Source of the DNA: Parabacteroides sp. PH5-46
GTDB taxonomy: Bacteria; Bacteroidota; Bacteroidia; Bacteroidales; Tannerellaceae
DNA length: 64,000 nt
Assembly: GCF_029892785.1 (NCBI RefSeq)
Contig: NZ_JARXXA010000008.1
Coordinates: forward strand, 1 to 64,000
Direction: 5' to 3'
Under the pieces are notes generated by a model, which did not search any database, had not been told where the DNA came from, and saw only the letters and a list, made by a program, of their open reading frames with translations. Shown here piece after piece: positions 52,369 to 61,512 of the stretch. Positions within the stretch are counted from its first letter, which is position 1. Every line of letters starts with the position of its first letter. Position numbers and translations under genes: made by a program.

Positions 52369-53859
52369 ATGAAACGACTGATCTTTTTATTCGCCTGTTG
52401 TTGGCTGTCTTTCCAGGGATTTGCACAGATAGAAAGTACATATAGGGTGGAAGCCTTCGGTTCTCTGAGTGAAAAGCATACCCCGTTCTGGATAACCAAT
52501 CAGAAATGGGGCGCAGTGCCCTTGGAAGGTGATAATTTTTACCTGCGCGGCTTTGCCGATTATGTACAAAGGCTGAATGACGACTGGTCGTTTGATGCTG
52601 GTGTTGATTTGACAGGATCCAACAATGATAATTATGGACATTTTTGGATCCAACAACTATACGGACGTTTGAATTGGAAACTATGGCGCTTGGATATTGG
52701 TATGCGTGAAGATTATACTTCGTTCTTGAATCCATACCTAAGTTCCGGCGATATGATTTTTTCCAATAATGCACGTCCGATACCCCAAGTCAAATTGAGT
52801 CTTTCGGACTTCTTGCTGATCCCTTATACCAAAGGAAATATGTACATAAAAGCCGATTTCTCCGTCGGGCGTTATTTAGACGGAGGTTATCAGGAAGACA
52901 TTGCTCGTCCGAACAATCGATTCTATAACAAGGACGATTTCTCCCATAGTAAATTTCTTTTCCTCCGCTTCGGCAATATAGCAACAAAGCATCGGATACA
53001 ATTTATCGCAGGATTGATGCACGCAGCTAAATGGGGAGGCGATTTATATACTTATAGTGGGGGGCAGTACACGGTGATAAACCAACCGAAAGGTATAGAT
53101 GACTTCTTGCGCGTGATGATAGCCAAGGAAGGTTCGTCTTCAGCTACAACATCGGACAATATGTATGTCGCTGGTTCGCAATGGGGCGCCTATTTGGTGA
53201 AGTTTGATTATAAATTGAAAAATGATGACCAGATAAGTGCTTACATGCAGCATTTTTTCGATGATGGTTCGGGCATGATTTTTAAGAATTATCGGGATAA
53301 TTTGTTGGGACTAGAATATAAATCGACTAAGAAGTCCTTCCTGTCAGGTGTTGTTCTAGAGTATTTATATACCAAACAACAAACAGGACCAATACATCTT
53401 AATCGCGACATGGATGACGAACATAGAGATGTGGTGAAATGGGCTGTAGGTTGTGATGAATACTATAATAATGGCGGTTATATTTCAGGCCCTTCCCATT
53501 ACGGAAAATCTTTCGGTAGTTCGTTATTGCTCTCGCCCGAATATAATGGTGACGGGAATGTTAATTTTAAGAGTAACCGTATTATCGCATACCATTTGGG
53601 CGCAGAAGGATTTATTGCCTCCGCTTTGCAATATAGACTACTGATGTCTGCCGGTAAGTCCTGGGGAAGATATTCACTACCCTATACATCCGTAAGAAAA
53701 GGCATTGCTACCCAATTAGAAATGACGTACACTCCTCCCAAATTGAAAGGTTTTGATTTTAAACTGGCTGTCGGATACGATAATGGCTCTTTTTTCGGTG
53801 AAGATACCTTCGGTGGCGCTATCACAATCACAAAAAAAGGACTCCTTTTTTCGAAATAA
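52369..53859 (+). CDS. capsule assembly protein, Wzi family
   Basis: 496 aa. Signal peptide (MKRLIFLFACCWLSFQGFA), then an outer-membrane beta barrel with many amphipathic Gly/aromatic strands; KHTPFWITNQKWGAVPLEGD at the N-terminus of the mature protein and IQFIAGLMHAAKWGGDL near residue 210 are typical of Bacteroidetes Wzi-like proteins. E. coli Wzi is a lectin that anchors capsule to the cell surface. It sits just ahead of the capsule synthesis locus. Confidence 0.85.
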   Translation: MKRLIFLFACCWLSFQGFAQIESTYRVEAFGSLSEKHTPFWITNQKWGAVPLEGDNFYLRGFADYVQRLNDDWSFDAGVDLTGSNNDNYGHFWIQQLYGRLNWKLWRLDIGMREDYTSFLNPYLSSGDMIFSNNARPIPQVKLSLSDFLLIPYTKGNMYIKADFSVGRYLDGGYQEDIARPNNRFYNKDDFSHSKFLFLRFGNIATKHRIQFIAGLMHAAKWGGDLYTYSGGQYTVINQPKGIDDFLRVMIAKEGSSSATTSDNMYVAGSQWGAYLVKFDYKLKNDDQISAYMQHFFDDGSGMIFKNYRDNLLGLEYKSTKKSFLSGVVLEYLYTKQQTGPIHLNRDMDDEHRDVVKWAVGCDEYYNNGGYISGPSHYGKSFGSSLLLSPEYNGDGNVNFKSNRIIAYHLGAEGFIASALQYRLLMSAGKSWGRYSLPYTSVRKGIATQLEMTYTPPKLKGFDFKLAVGYDNGSFFGEDTFGGAITITKKGLLFSK

Positions 53860-53865
53860 GTAATA

Positions 53866-53930
53866 GGTGGTAAGTGGTAAGCAAGTGGTAAGCAAGTGGT
53901 ATAAAACGTACCACCTACCGTTTACCACTT
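53866..53930. repeat. inverted heptamer array G
   Basis: Left arm: GGTGGTA, AGTGGTA, then AGTGGTA twice more with 4-base AGCA inserts (53866-53901); right arm TACCACC, TACCGTT, TACCACT (53909-53929). Would fold into a hairpin just after the wzi stop codon. Confidence 0.8.
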
Positions 53931-53945
53931 CGCACATATTTTCCC

Positions 53946-53980
53946 CGTTCTGCGTGTTCCATTCTGCGTTCTGCGCGCCT
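53946..53980. repeat. heptamer array G2
   Basis: CGTTCTG, CGTGTTC, CATTCTG, CGTTCTG, CGCGCCT: five degenerate heptamers in direct orientation. Confidence 0.6.
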
Positions 53981-54050
53981 CTTAACGAGACGTTTTGATT
54001 TAAAAAGAGGAAATAAACAAAAAATAGTATGAATAAATGAATATATTTAC

Positions 54051-54058
54051 TAATTTTG
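54051..54058 (+). promoter_or_regulatory. -7 element of the capsule locus
   Basis: TAATTTTG matches TAnnTTTG, 192 bases before the first synthesis gene. No convincing -33 box in the AT-rich sequence upstream. Confidence 0.5.
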
Positions 54059-54250
54059 CCCCATAATAAAGAATAGCTTGTTCCCGATGCTTTGTGAAAT
54101 TCATAAAACGAAGCATGTGTATTCTTTTGTGTATTGGATTAACAGAAGCTTTTGAAAAACAGTCTTCTTCTCTAACAGTTTTTTCAGAATCCGTTACCTT
54201 AATCTTGGGGGTGACGAACCTTTGTACACTTATCAGACAGACTCATTTGT

Positions 54251-56236
54251 ATGGGAATTAGGGAATTATTAACTACATTATCTCGCATTAAGTATATCAA
54301 CAGATGGCTGGTCTTTATCTTAGACCTTGTCTTTTCAACGATAGCCACAGGAGTTGCTTTAGCTTTTACCTATTATATAATAAGCTACGTTGACACTTCC
54401 GGATATGCTGTGTCACAATTCTTTGCTTTTTCTGTATTAAGTAGTGTATTAACTTTTTTAGGACTACAGACACATAAAAATGTAATCCGTCATTCAACAT
54501 TTGTTGAAACCGGGCGGATCGCTATAGCCGCTTTATTAAAAGTGGTTTTTTTGTTTATCCTGATGAAGTTGTTCCTGCCTCAATGGACAACACCTAAGGG
54601 GTTTCTATTGCTTTGTGCAATAGACTTTTGGGTGTCATTCTTTATTTTAACGACTTTTCGTGTTGTATTAATCTTAGCCTATAATTTTGTTCGGGATAAG
54701 AGCCTTTCCGGTACGGAAAACTTGCTGATATTCGGAACAGAAGATACATCCGTTGATCTGTTAAATTCATCCTTGAAAAATATAAAAGGGAATTACCGTA
54801 TTGTCGGTTGCATTACAAATGGTAAAAACAGATCACTTCGTATTGGAGGGTATAAGGTGTTTTCAATAAAAGATCAAGAGGCTTTTAACCAACTTGTTGA
54901 TAGCTTATATGTAAAAGCAGTTCTGTTTCCTGATTATCACTCTGTAAAATATGAAAATGAACGTTTTGTTCGTTATGCGGAAAAGAAGCATGTTCGTATG
55001 CTATTAGCTCCGACGATCCGGGAAATGGATGGAGGAAAAGTTAATTACCGGAATCTTCCGGAAGTGCGTATTGAAGATTTATTAAACAGAGAAGAAATCA
55101 CCATTAATTTAGAAGAGATCGCTGCCTCATTGAAAAATAAAGTAGTATTGGTAACAGGTGCTGCCGGATCAATCGGAAGTGAACTTTGTCATCAGATCTG
55201 TTCATTTGGGGTAAAGCAATTAGTATTGTTCGATTCTGCGGAAACTCCTATGCATAATCTTCGCTTGGAACTGGAAGAGAAATTTCCGAAAATGAGTTTT
55301 ATTCCGCTGATGGGTGATGTCCGTATGCCTGAGCGGGTAGAAAGTGTATTTCGCCGTTTTCATCCTGAAATAGTCTTTCATGCAGCAGCCTACAAACATG
55401 TTCCTTTAATGGAGGAAAATCCCTGTGAGGCTGTATTGACCAATGTGCAAGGAACCCGTACTGTAGCGGATTTAGCTGTCACGTACAAGGTTCATAAATT
55501 TGTCATGATATCCACAGATAAGGCTGTGAATCCCACCAATGTTATGGGAGCGTCCAAACGCTTAGCTGAGATGTACGTGCAAAGTCTTGGGACAGCTATC
55601 AGTAAAGGAGAATATGCAGGAAATACCCGTTTTGTAACCACCCGTTTTGGAAATGTGTTAGGTAGCAATGGTTCTGTGATTCCCCGCTTCCGCGACCAAT
55701 TAGCCAAAGGGGGGCCTTTAACGGTTACAGATCCGGAAATCATCCGCTACTTCATGACCATCCCTGAAGCCTGTCGCTTGGTGTTAGAAGCCTCCTTTAT
55801 GGGTAATGGCAACGAAATCTTCATCTTCGACATGGGTACCCCCGTGAAAATAGCTGATTTGGCTAAACGCATGATTGAGTTAGCAGGTCTGGAAGTAGGG
55901 AACGATATCAAAATAGAATACACAGGTCTACGCCCTGGAGAAAAGCTCTATGAAGAACTTCTCAACGATAAGGAAAGCACCATTCCTACCTCAAACAAAA
56001 AAATATTCAAAGCAAACATACGCGAATATACCTATTCAGATATTGTAGAGCTGATAGACGAATTAAGTATTATAGCTTCCACCGTCAATAAAAAAGAGAC
56101 GGTACGACTCATGAAAAACTTAGTCCCTGAATTTGTCAGCCAGAATTCAGAGTACGAGATGTTAGATAAGGAAACACTCCTGAAGAACGATATACAGGAA
56201 GCTCTCGAAATTTCCCCTCTTGAGAGGGGGGGGTAG
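54251..56236 (+). CDS. CapD/FlaA1-type nucleotide-sugar dehydratase, membrane-bound
   Basis: 661 aa. Four N-terminal membrane helices (about 15-150), a CoA-binding-like Rossmann domain (about 155-260), then an extended SDR domain: VVLVTGAAGSIGSELC, YKHVPLMEENPCEAVLTNVQ, STDKAVNPTNVMGASKR. Members are UDP-GlcNAc/GalNAc 4,6-dehydratases (PglF/WbpM type) that start deoxy-amino sugar synthesis. The final residues LEISPLERGG come from a palindromic repeat overlapping the stop codon, not from the protein family. Confidence 0.9.
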   Translation: MGIRELLTTLSRIKYINRWLVFILDLVFSTIATGVALAFTYYIISYVDTSGYAVSQFFAFSVLSSVLTFLGLQTHKNVIRHSTFVETGRIAIAALLKVVFLFILMKLFLPQWTTPKGFLLLCAIDFWVSFFILTTFRVVLILAYNFVRDKSLSGTENLLIFGTEDTSVDLLNSSLKNIKGNYRIVGCITNGKNRSLRIGGYKVFSIKDQEAFNQLVDSLYVKAVLFPDYHSVKYENERFVRYAEKKHVRMLLAPTIREMDGGKVNYRNLPEVRIEDLLNREEITINLEEIAASLKNKVVLVTGAAGSIGSELCHQICSFGVKQLVLFDSAETPMHNLRLELEEKFPKMSFIPLMGDVRMPERVESVFRRFHPEIVFHAAAYKHVPLMEENPCEAVLTNVQGTRTVADLAVTYKVHKFVMISTDKAVNPTNVMGASKRLAEMYVQSLGTAISKGEYAGNTRFVTTRFGNVLGSNGSVIPRFRDQLAKGGPLTVTDPEIIRYFMTIPEACRLVLEASFMGNGNEIFIFDMGTPVKIADLAKRMIELAGLEVGNDIKIEYTGLRPGEKLYEELLNDKESTIPTSNKKIFKANIREYTYSDIVELIDELSIIASTVNKKETVRLMKNLVPEFVSQNSEYEMLDKETLLKNDIQEALEISPLERGG

Positions 56237-56243
56237 GGGGGGA
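56214..56243. repeat. REP-like palindrome and G-run over the gene end
   Basis: CCCCTC-TTGA-GAGGGG (56214-56229) followed by two further G runs. It includes the last codons and stop of the CapD-type gene. Similar CCCCTCTTGAGAGGGG words recur between genes in Bacteroidetes. Confidence 0.6.
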
Positions 56244-56258
56244 TAGAAAATATGTAAA

Positions 56259-56324
56259 AAAAACTATGCATACTTTTTTCAGAAAGTATTAATACTTTTC
56301 CCGAAAACTATGTATACTTTCTAA
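56259..56324. repeat. 22-bp-register array F (palindromic units)
   Basis: Three units with palindrome centres at 56268.5 (CTATGCATAC), 56290.5 (GAAAGTATTAATACTTTTC) and 56312.5 (CTATGTATAC), exactly 22 bp apart. Confidence 0.75.
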
Positions 56325-56638
56325 AAAAGCGATGTTATTATCCTATCAAAGGATTTAAAAAGTAATTATATGTTAACGGGGAAGTTTAGGAGAGCTGTTT
56401 CTTCGACAAATGTTAATAATTAATTTCTTTTGAATTCTTTAATGTGTTCTTAATTAGTGCTATTACGTATATTTTCGTTCCATTAGGTATAATTCGCCAA
56501 ATATGTAGGATTTTACCTTGTTCTTAAGAATTTGATTTTATTAATTTGCTAATATATAAAGCAATAGATAATGGGAGATGCTTTTTTACATGACAAATAG
56601 TATACATGTTACGCGGATTTTAATATTTGTGGCAGATC

Positions 56639-56646
56639 TACCTTTG
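56639..56646 (+). promoter_or_regulatory. -7 element for HU-like gene
   Basis: TACCTTTG, 50 bases before the start codon, followed by an A-rich leader with ribosome-binding potential. Confidence 0.6.
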
Positions 56647-56696
56647 CATCGTGATCACAAAACAAAATTTAGTAGTAACAATTAAAATTAGAAATT

Positions 56697-57128
56697 ATGT
56701 CAGTAAAATTTAGATTAGTAGATCGTAAAAACTTAGGTAAGGATGCCAAAGAGGCTCCACGTAAGTTGTATGCATACGCTGTAAATAACGGTTTTGTAAC
56801 ATTTGAAGAGTTGTGTAGTGATATAGCAGAAAACTGTACGCTTACCTCTGCAGATGTAAAAGCCGTATTAGACCGTATGAACCAGCAATTGGATAAAAAC
56901 CTGCGTGCAGGTCGTATCGTCCAGTTCGGTGAATTCGGAAACTTCCGGATGGCTGTCGGATCAACAGGAGCAGTGGAAGAAAAAGACTTTTCCACCTCAC
57001 AGATCAAAACTCCCAAGATCGTATTTACCCCAGGTAAACGCCTACGAACAGCACGTGTATTAACTACTTTTGAGAAAATCAACCCAACAGTGGTAGAAGC
57101 AGAGTGCGATAGAACGCATCTTGATTGA
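56697..57128 (+). CDS. HU-related histone-like DNA-binding protein
   Basis: 143 aa, longer than canonical HU (90 aa). Starts VKFRLVDRKNLGKDAKEAPR; the body GFVTFEELCSDIAENCTLTS, VQFGEFGNFRMAVGS and the DNA-arm equivalent IVFTPGKRLRTARVL fit the HU-related family common in Bacteroidales, often near surface-glycan loci. Likely bends or binds DNA. It has its own promoter and a hairpin after it, so it is a separate transcript inside the capsule locus. Confidence 0.88.
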   Translation: MSVKFRLVDRKNLGKDAKEAPRKLYAYAVNNGFVTFEELCSDIAENCTLTSADVKAVLDRMNQQLDKNLRAGRIVQFGEFGNFRMAVGSTGAVEEKDFSTSQIKTPKIVFTPGKRLRTARVLTTFEKINPTVVEAECDRTHLD

Positions 57129-57136
57129 TAATTAAA

Positions 57137-57163
57137 AAAGCTCTCGAAATATTCGGGGGCTTT
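57137..57163 (+). terminator. hairpin after HU-like gene
   Basis: 12-bp stem AAAGCTCTCGAA / TTCGGGGGCTTT with two G-U pairs and a 3-base loop; no long T-run follows, so termination may be partial, letting transcription continue into ugd. Confidence 0.6.
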
Positions 57164-57187
57164 GCTATATATAAAACAAATTGTTGA

Positions 57188-58498
57188 ATGAATATTGCTA
57201 TTATTGGTACAGGCTACGTTGGTTTAGTGACTGGGACCTGTTTTTCAGAAGTTGGAATAAATGTCACATGTATAGATGTTGATCAAAATAAGATAAATAA
57301 ATTAGAAAAAGGAATTATCCCTATTTACGAACCAGGCTTGGAGGAAATGGTTATTCGTAATCATAAAGCTGGTCGTCTACAATTTACTACTGATTTAATT
57401 TCTTGCTTGGATGAGGTAGAAGTTATATTTTCTGCTGTAGGTACTCCTTCTGACGAAGATGGTAGTGCAGATCTTCGTTATGTATTGGAAGTCGCTTCTA
57501 CAATTGGCAAGAATATCAATAAATATGTATTAGTGGTTACCAAAAGTACAGTACCGGTAGGAACTGCTCAAAAGGTTAAAACCTGTATTCAGAAAGAATT
57601 AGACAAACGTGGAATAGATATTCCCTTTGATGTGGCTTCAAATCCTGAATTCTTAAAAGAAGGGTCGGCTGTAAATGATTTTATGAGTCCTGACAGGGTA
57701 GTTGTTGGCATAGAGCATGATCGTGCGAAAGAATTAATGGATCGGTTATATAAACCGTTTACCATTAATAATTATCGAATGATTTATACTGATATACCTT
57801 CAGCCGAAATGATTAAATATGCAGCCAATGCTATGTTAGCAACTCGAATTTCTTTTATGAATGATATAGCCAACCTTTGTCAATTAGTAGGAGCAGATGT
57901 GAATATGGTTCGTCGAGGTATTGGTTCCGACTCTCGTATAGGTAGTAAATTCCTTTATCCTGGTTGTGGCTATGGCGGAAGTTGCTTTCCCAAAGATGTG
58001 AAAGCATTAATAAAAACGGCAAAGCAAAATGGTTATGATATGCAGGTACTGGAAGCTGTAGAAAGAGTAAATGAAAAACAGAAAACCATTTTGTTTGAAA
58101 AATTAAAGAAGCATTGCGAAGAAGATTGTGTAAAAGGAAAAACAATTGCTATCTGGGGATTAGCATTTAAACCTGATACGGATGATATGCGAGAAGCTCC
58201 CGCTTTAGTCATAATTGATTTATTATTAAAAGCTGGATGTAACGTAAAAGTGTATGATCCAATCGCTATGAACGAATGTAAACGTCGGGTAGGAGATAAA
58301 GTGGTTTATGCCAAAGATATGTACGAAGCCGCCTTAGAAGCAGATGCTCTATTGCTTTTAACTGAATGGAAAGAATTTCGTATGCCTTCATGGAAGGTGT
58401 TGAAAAAAACAATGAATAATTCGGTGATTATTGACGGGCGGAATATTTTTGATAAAGATGAAATGGCGGGAAATGGCTTCACTTATTATTGTATTTAA
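57188..58498 (+). CDS. ugd: UDP-glucose 6-dehydrogenase
   Basis: 436 aa. NAD-binding IAIIGTGYVGLVTGTCFSE at residues 3-21, substrate loop NPEFLKEGSAVNDF, catalytic Cys in YGGSCFPKDVKAL, and C-terminal UDP-binding AIWGLAFKPDTDDMREAPA. Oxidises UDP-glucose to UDP-glucuronate, the donor for acidic capsule sugars. 2 bp before the epimerase gene, which likely uses its product. Confidence 0.95.
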   Translation: MNIAIIGTGYVGLVTGTCFSEVGINVTCIDVDQNKINKLEKGIIPIYEPGLEEMVIRNHKAGRLQFTTDLISCLDEVEVIFSAVGTPSDEDGSADLRYVLEVASTIGKNINKYVLVVTKSTVPVGTAQKVKTCIQKELDKRGIDIPFDVASNPEFLKEGSAVNDFMSPDRVVVGIEHDRAKELMDRLYKPFTINNYRMIYTDIPSAEMIKYAANAMLATRISFMNDIANLCQLVGADVNMVRRGIGSDSRIGSKFLYPGCGYGGSCFPKDVKALIKTAKQNGYDMQVLEAVERVNEKQKTILFEKLKKHCEEDCVKGKTIAIWGLAFKPDTDDMREAPALVIIDLLLKAGCNVKVYDPIAMNECKRRVGDKVVYAKDMYEAALEADALLLLTEWKEFRMPSWKVLKKTMNNSVIIDGRNIFDKDEMAGNGFTYYCI

Positions 58499-58500
58499 GA

Positions 58501-59556
58501 ATGAGTAAAAAGAAAATTCTTATTACAGGCACAGCTGGATTTATAGGCTTTCATTTAGCTGAACGTATGTTAAATGAAAATTGGGAAGTAGTCGGGTATG
58601 ACAACATCAACAATTATTATGATGTCAAACTAAAATATGCTCGGCTACGAGAAGCTGGAATAGACAGAGACGCTATTGAATATGGTAAATTAGTTCAAAG
58701 TTCTATTTACCCTAACTATCGTTTTATTAAAGCCAATTTAGAAGATTGTTCTTTGATGGAAAATTTATTTCAAAAAGAGCAATTTGATGTAGTTTGTAAT
58801 CTGGCTGCCCAAGCTGGGGTGCGTTATTCTATTGAAAATCCGCGTGTTTATGTACAAAGTAATTTGGTGGGTTTTGTCAATATTTTGGAATGTTGCCGTC
58901 ATAATCAAATCAAGCATTTAGTTTATGCTAGTTCAAGTAGTGTATATGGGAATAGTGATAAAGTGCCTTTTTCAGAAGATGATCGAGTAGATTATCCGGT
59001 TAGTCTATATGCCGCCACTAAAAAAGCGAATGAACTGATGGCGCATACTTATAGTCATTTATATCAATTATCTACAACAGGTTTACGTTTCTTTACTGTC
59101 TATGGTCCTTGGGGGCGACCAGATATGGCTCCAATGTTGTTTGCCAAAGCTATTGCAGAAGGTAAACCCATCAAAGTGTTTAACAATGGAGATATGATGC
59201 GGGATTTTACATATATTACTGATATTATAGAAGGAATTGTACGGGTGATTGAGGCGATTCCTGGAAAGGGAGGGGAGCATCCTTATTATCAGATTTTTAA
59301 TATTGGTTGTTCGAATCCAGTGAGGTTGATGGATTTTATAGTGATGATGGAAAAGGCTATGAGAAAGAAAGCAGTGCTAGAGATGTGTCCGATGCAGAAA
59401 GGAGACGTGAAGAGAACCTTTGCGGATAGCAATAATATATATACCAAGATGAATTATTTACCATCTTTTTCATTGAAGAATGGAATCGAAGAATTCACCA
59501 ATTGGTACATTACATATGAAGACAATGTTAAAAGAACATTCGGAAATTTTAATTGA
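58501..59556 (+). CDS. UDP-glucuronate 4-epimerase-like SDR
   Basis: 351 aa from ATG 58501 (a TTG start four codons upstream overlaps ugd and is unlikely). Extended SDR: ILITGTAGFIGFHLAERM, NLAAQAGVRYSIENP, YASSSSVYG, catalytic Tyr/Lys in YAATKKANEL, FTVYGPWGRPDM. The pattern matches UDP-glucuronate 4-epimerases (LpsL/CapI), giving UDP-galacturonate, in keeping with the upstream dehydrogenase. Confidence 0.9.
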   Translation: MSKKKILITGTAGFIGFHLAERMLNENWEVVGYDNINNYYDVKLKYARLREAGIDRDAIEYGKLVQSSIYPNYRFIKANLEDCSLMENLFQKEQFDVVCNLAAQAGVRYSIENPRVYVQSNLVGFVNILECCRHNQIKHLVYASSSSVYGNSDKVPFSEDDRVDYPVSLYAATKKANELMAHTYSHLYQLSTTGLRFFTVYGPWGRPDMAPMLFAKAIAEGKPIKVFNNGDMMRDFTYITDIIEGIVRVIEAIPGKGGEHPYYQIFNIGCSNPVRLMDFIVMMEKAMRKKAVLEMCPMQKGDVKRTFADSNNIYTKMNYLPSFSLKNGIEEFTNWYITYEDNVKRTFGNFN

Positions 59557-59788
59557 TATACAGCAAAGATTGCTTAGGAGTCTTTTTTACTGTGATTTGA
59601 TATTAATGATTTTCATCTTATGTTTTGTTTGTAAAGTGAGATAAATAATCAATAAGGTGTAGTTTTTTCTTTTTGTAAGAATTTATACAACATGTAGATC
59701 TGCTGGAATTATCCATTAGTTCTATAGAGTTCTATTTAGATTATTCCTTATAAATAGCCTTAGGGATATATCGAAAATATATTATTTT

Positions 59789-61045
59789 ATGTGGAGGAGG
59801 CTACTAAATTTAGTTTGTCAGAATAGTATATTAATGGAAAATCTTTCATATTTAACTATACTTCGTGTGGTAAATATGATAATTCCATTATTAACTTATC
59901 CTTATTTAATAAGAATCCTTTCTCCAAATTTGTATGGGGAGATTGTTTTTGCTCAATCTATTATAGCATATTTTTCTTTGGTGATAGAATTTGGATTTAA
60001 TATTTCTGCAACAAAAGATATATCTCAAAATCTAGAAAATAAAGATAAAGTAACTCAGATTGTGTTGTCTGTTTTATTTATAAAATTCTTTTTGTGGTTT
60101 TTTTGTTTTATTGTTCTATATATATGCGTGTGTGTATTTCCTGAAATAAGCAAAAATAAAACCTTGTATTTTTTGACGTTTTTAGCCACTTTTAATGAGC
60201 TCCTTTTTCCACAATTTTTTTTTCAAGGCGTTGAAAAAATGAAAATTATTACAATGATAACATTGTCTACACGGATGTTTTTTTTAACTTTAGTTTTTTT
60301 ATTAATCAAAAATCCAACAGACTATCTATTGCTCCCTACATTGAATGGGGGGGGGGCTTTGATCAGTGGAATTGTGGGTTTTTGTATAATGTTACGATCT
60401 TTAAAAAAACCGATAATGTTACCGACTTTTTCTCAAATTAGAAAAAGCTTTTGCGATAGTATTGTTATTTTTTCTTCTAAAGTTTCATATTATTTACGAG
60501 ACAAATCTTTAGTTGTCTTTATAGGTGTTTTCCTTAATAAACAGTTTGTGGCATATTATGATTTAGCAAACAAATTAATAAATATATATGTGACACTTTT
60601 TCAAATACTCCCTACTGCGGTATTACCTAGATTAGCAAAAGGAGAGAAGAGTAATTTGTCGAAAAAAATATTTAAACTTTCGGCTTTTGCTGGAATTATT
60701 TATGCGTTTTTCTTGTTTGCATTATCTAAATATTTAATATACTTTTTAGGTGGGTTGTCTATGTCTCCGGCTATATCAATGTTGCGTTTTTTATGTATAT
60801 TAGCTGTTTGTTTTCCATTGAATACTTTGTTGAATTATTATATGGTAATAAATAACAAAAAAAATAAAATGTTAAGCTCTACAGTTTTAAGCTTGTTTTT
60901 GTTTTTGATTCTTCTAAACTTTTATTTTTTTTATAAAAATATATATGTAGTAATATTTGTTCATGTTCTATCTGTTGTGTTTGAATTTTTATATAAATTG
61001 TATTTATTTAGCAAGGATAAGAAATTGTTAGAATGGATAAGGTAA
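59789..61045 (+). CDS. Wzx-type polysaccharide flippase
   Basis: 418 aa, about 12 membrane helices. [20 protein letters not shown] then [20 protein letters not shown] is the standard N-terminus of MATE/MOP-superfamily O-antigen flippases. The start may be 59789 or ATG 59834. Moves lipid-linked repeat units across the inner membrane. Very AT-rich, with a G-run (8 G near 60349-60356). Overlaps the acetyltransferase start by 13 bases. Confidence 0.88.
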   Translation: MWRRLLNLVCQNSILMENLSYLTILRVVNMIIPLLTYPYLIRILSPNLYGEIVFAQSIIAYFSLVIEFGFNISATKDISQNLENKDKVTQIVLSVLFIKFFLWFFCFIVLYICVCVFPEISKNKTLYFLTFLATFNELLFPQFFFQGVEKMKIITMITLSTRMFFLTLVFLLIKNPTDYLLLPTLNGGGALISGIVGFCIMLRSLKKPIMLPTFSQIRKSFCDSIVIFSSKVSYYLRDKSLVVFIGVFLNKQFVAYYDLANKLINIYVTLFQILPTAVLPRLAKGEKSNLSKKIFKLSAFAGIIYAFFLFALSKYLIYFLGGLSMSPAISMLRFLCILAVCFPLNTLLNYYMVINNKKNKMLSSTVLSLFLFLILLNFYFFYKNIYVVIFVHVLSVVFEFLYKLYLFSKDKKLLEWIR

Positions 61046-61512
61046 AGCTGAGACATAAGGAACTGTGGGGTAGAATACGTCTTTTGGATTTATACTATTT
61101 TTACAAAAAAATATTTTTTGTAAAGCCAAGTCAATACTTGTTTTCGTTTATCTATTATTTGTCATTCAAACCCATTCGATGTTGTGATATTAGTTGCGGT
61201 ATTCGATACTTGGGAGAAAATCGAACAGTACTACCACATCCTGTTGGAATAGTAATTGGTAAAAATGTCATATTAGCCAAAAATGTTAGAATATATCAAA
61301 ATGTAACTATTGGAGCGAAATCTATAAATGATTTGAGGTATCCTGTAATTGGTGAAAATGTAATAATTTCCGCAAATGCAATTGTTATTGGAAATATAAA
61401 AATAGGGGATAATTCTATAATAGGTGCGGGTGCAGTAGTGCTAAAAGATGTCCCAAGTGATTCTATTGTTGTTGGTAATCCTGCAAGGATTATAAGAAAA
61501 GGCTATGAGTAA
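61033..61512 (+). CDS. serine acetyltransferase-like hexapeptide transferase
   Basis: 159 aa. Left-handed beta-helix repeats from about residue 70 ([40 protein letters not shown]), catalytic His in PHPVGIVIG, acetyl-CoA site [13 protein letters not shown], ending [10 protein letters not shown]. CysE-like proteins inside capsule loci acetylate sugars rather than serine, which is more likely here. Overlaps both neighbours. Confidence 0.87.
   Translation: MDKVKLRHKELWGRIRLLDLYYFYKKIFFVKPSQYLFSFIYYLSFKPIRCCDISCGIRYLGENRTVLPHPVGIVIGKNVILAKNVRIYQNVTIGAKSINDLRYPVIGENVIISANAIVIGNIKIGDNSIIGAGAVVLKDVPSDSIVVGNPARIIRKGYE

Larger units (their letters stand above)
53860..54250. other. 391-base leader of the capsule locus
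   Basis: Contains heptamer arrays G and G2, a -7 element (54051-54058), a leader hairpin ATGCTTTGT / ACGAAGCAT (54087-54095, 54108-54116; 8 of 9 pairs) and a 48-codon open frame (54115-54261) that overlaps the capD-like start. A long untranslated leader of about 185 bases is implied. Confidence 0.6.
56237..56696. other. 460-base gap before the HU-like gene
   Basis: Contains array F (56259-56324), a long AT-rich stretch without genes (56325-56630) and a -7 element (56639-56646). Nothing else recognised. Confidence 0.6.

Noticed and set aside
61033-61512. Cysteine-synthesis serine acetyltransferase
   Set aside because: Family likeness is real, but overlap with capsule genes and the short N-terminus favour a sugar acetyltransferase.
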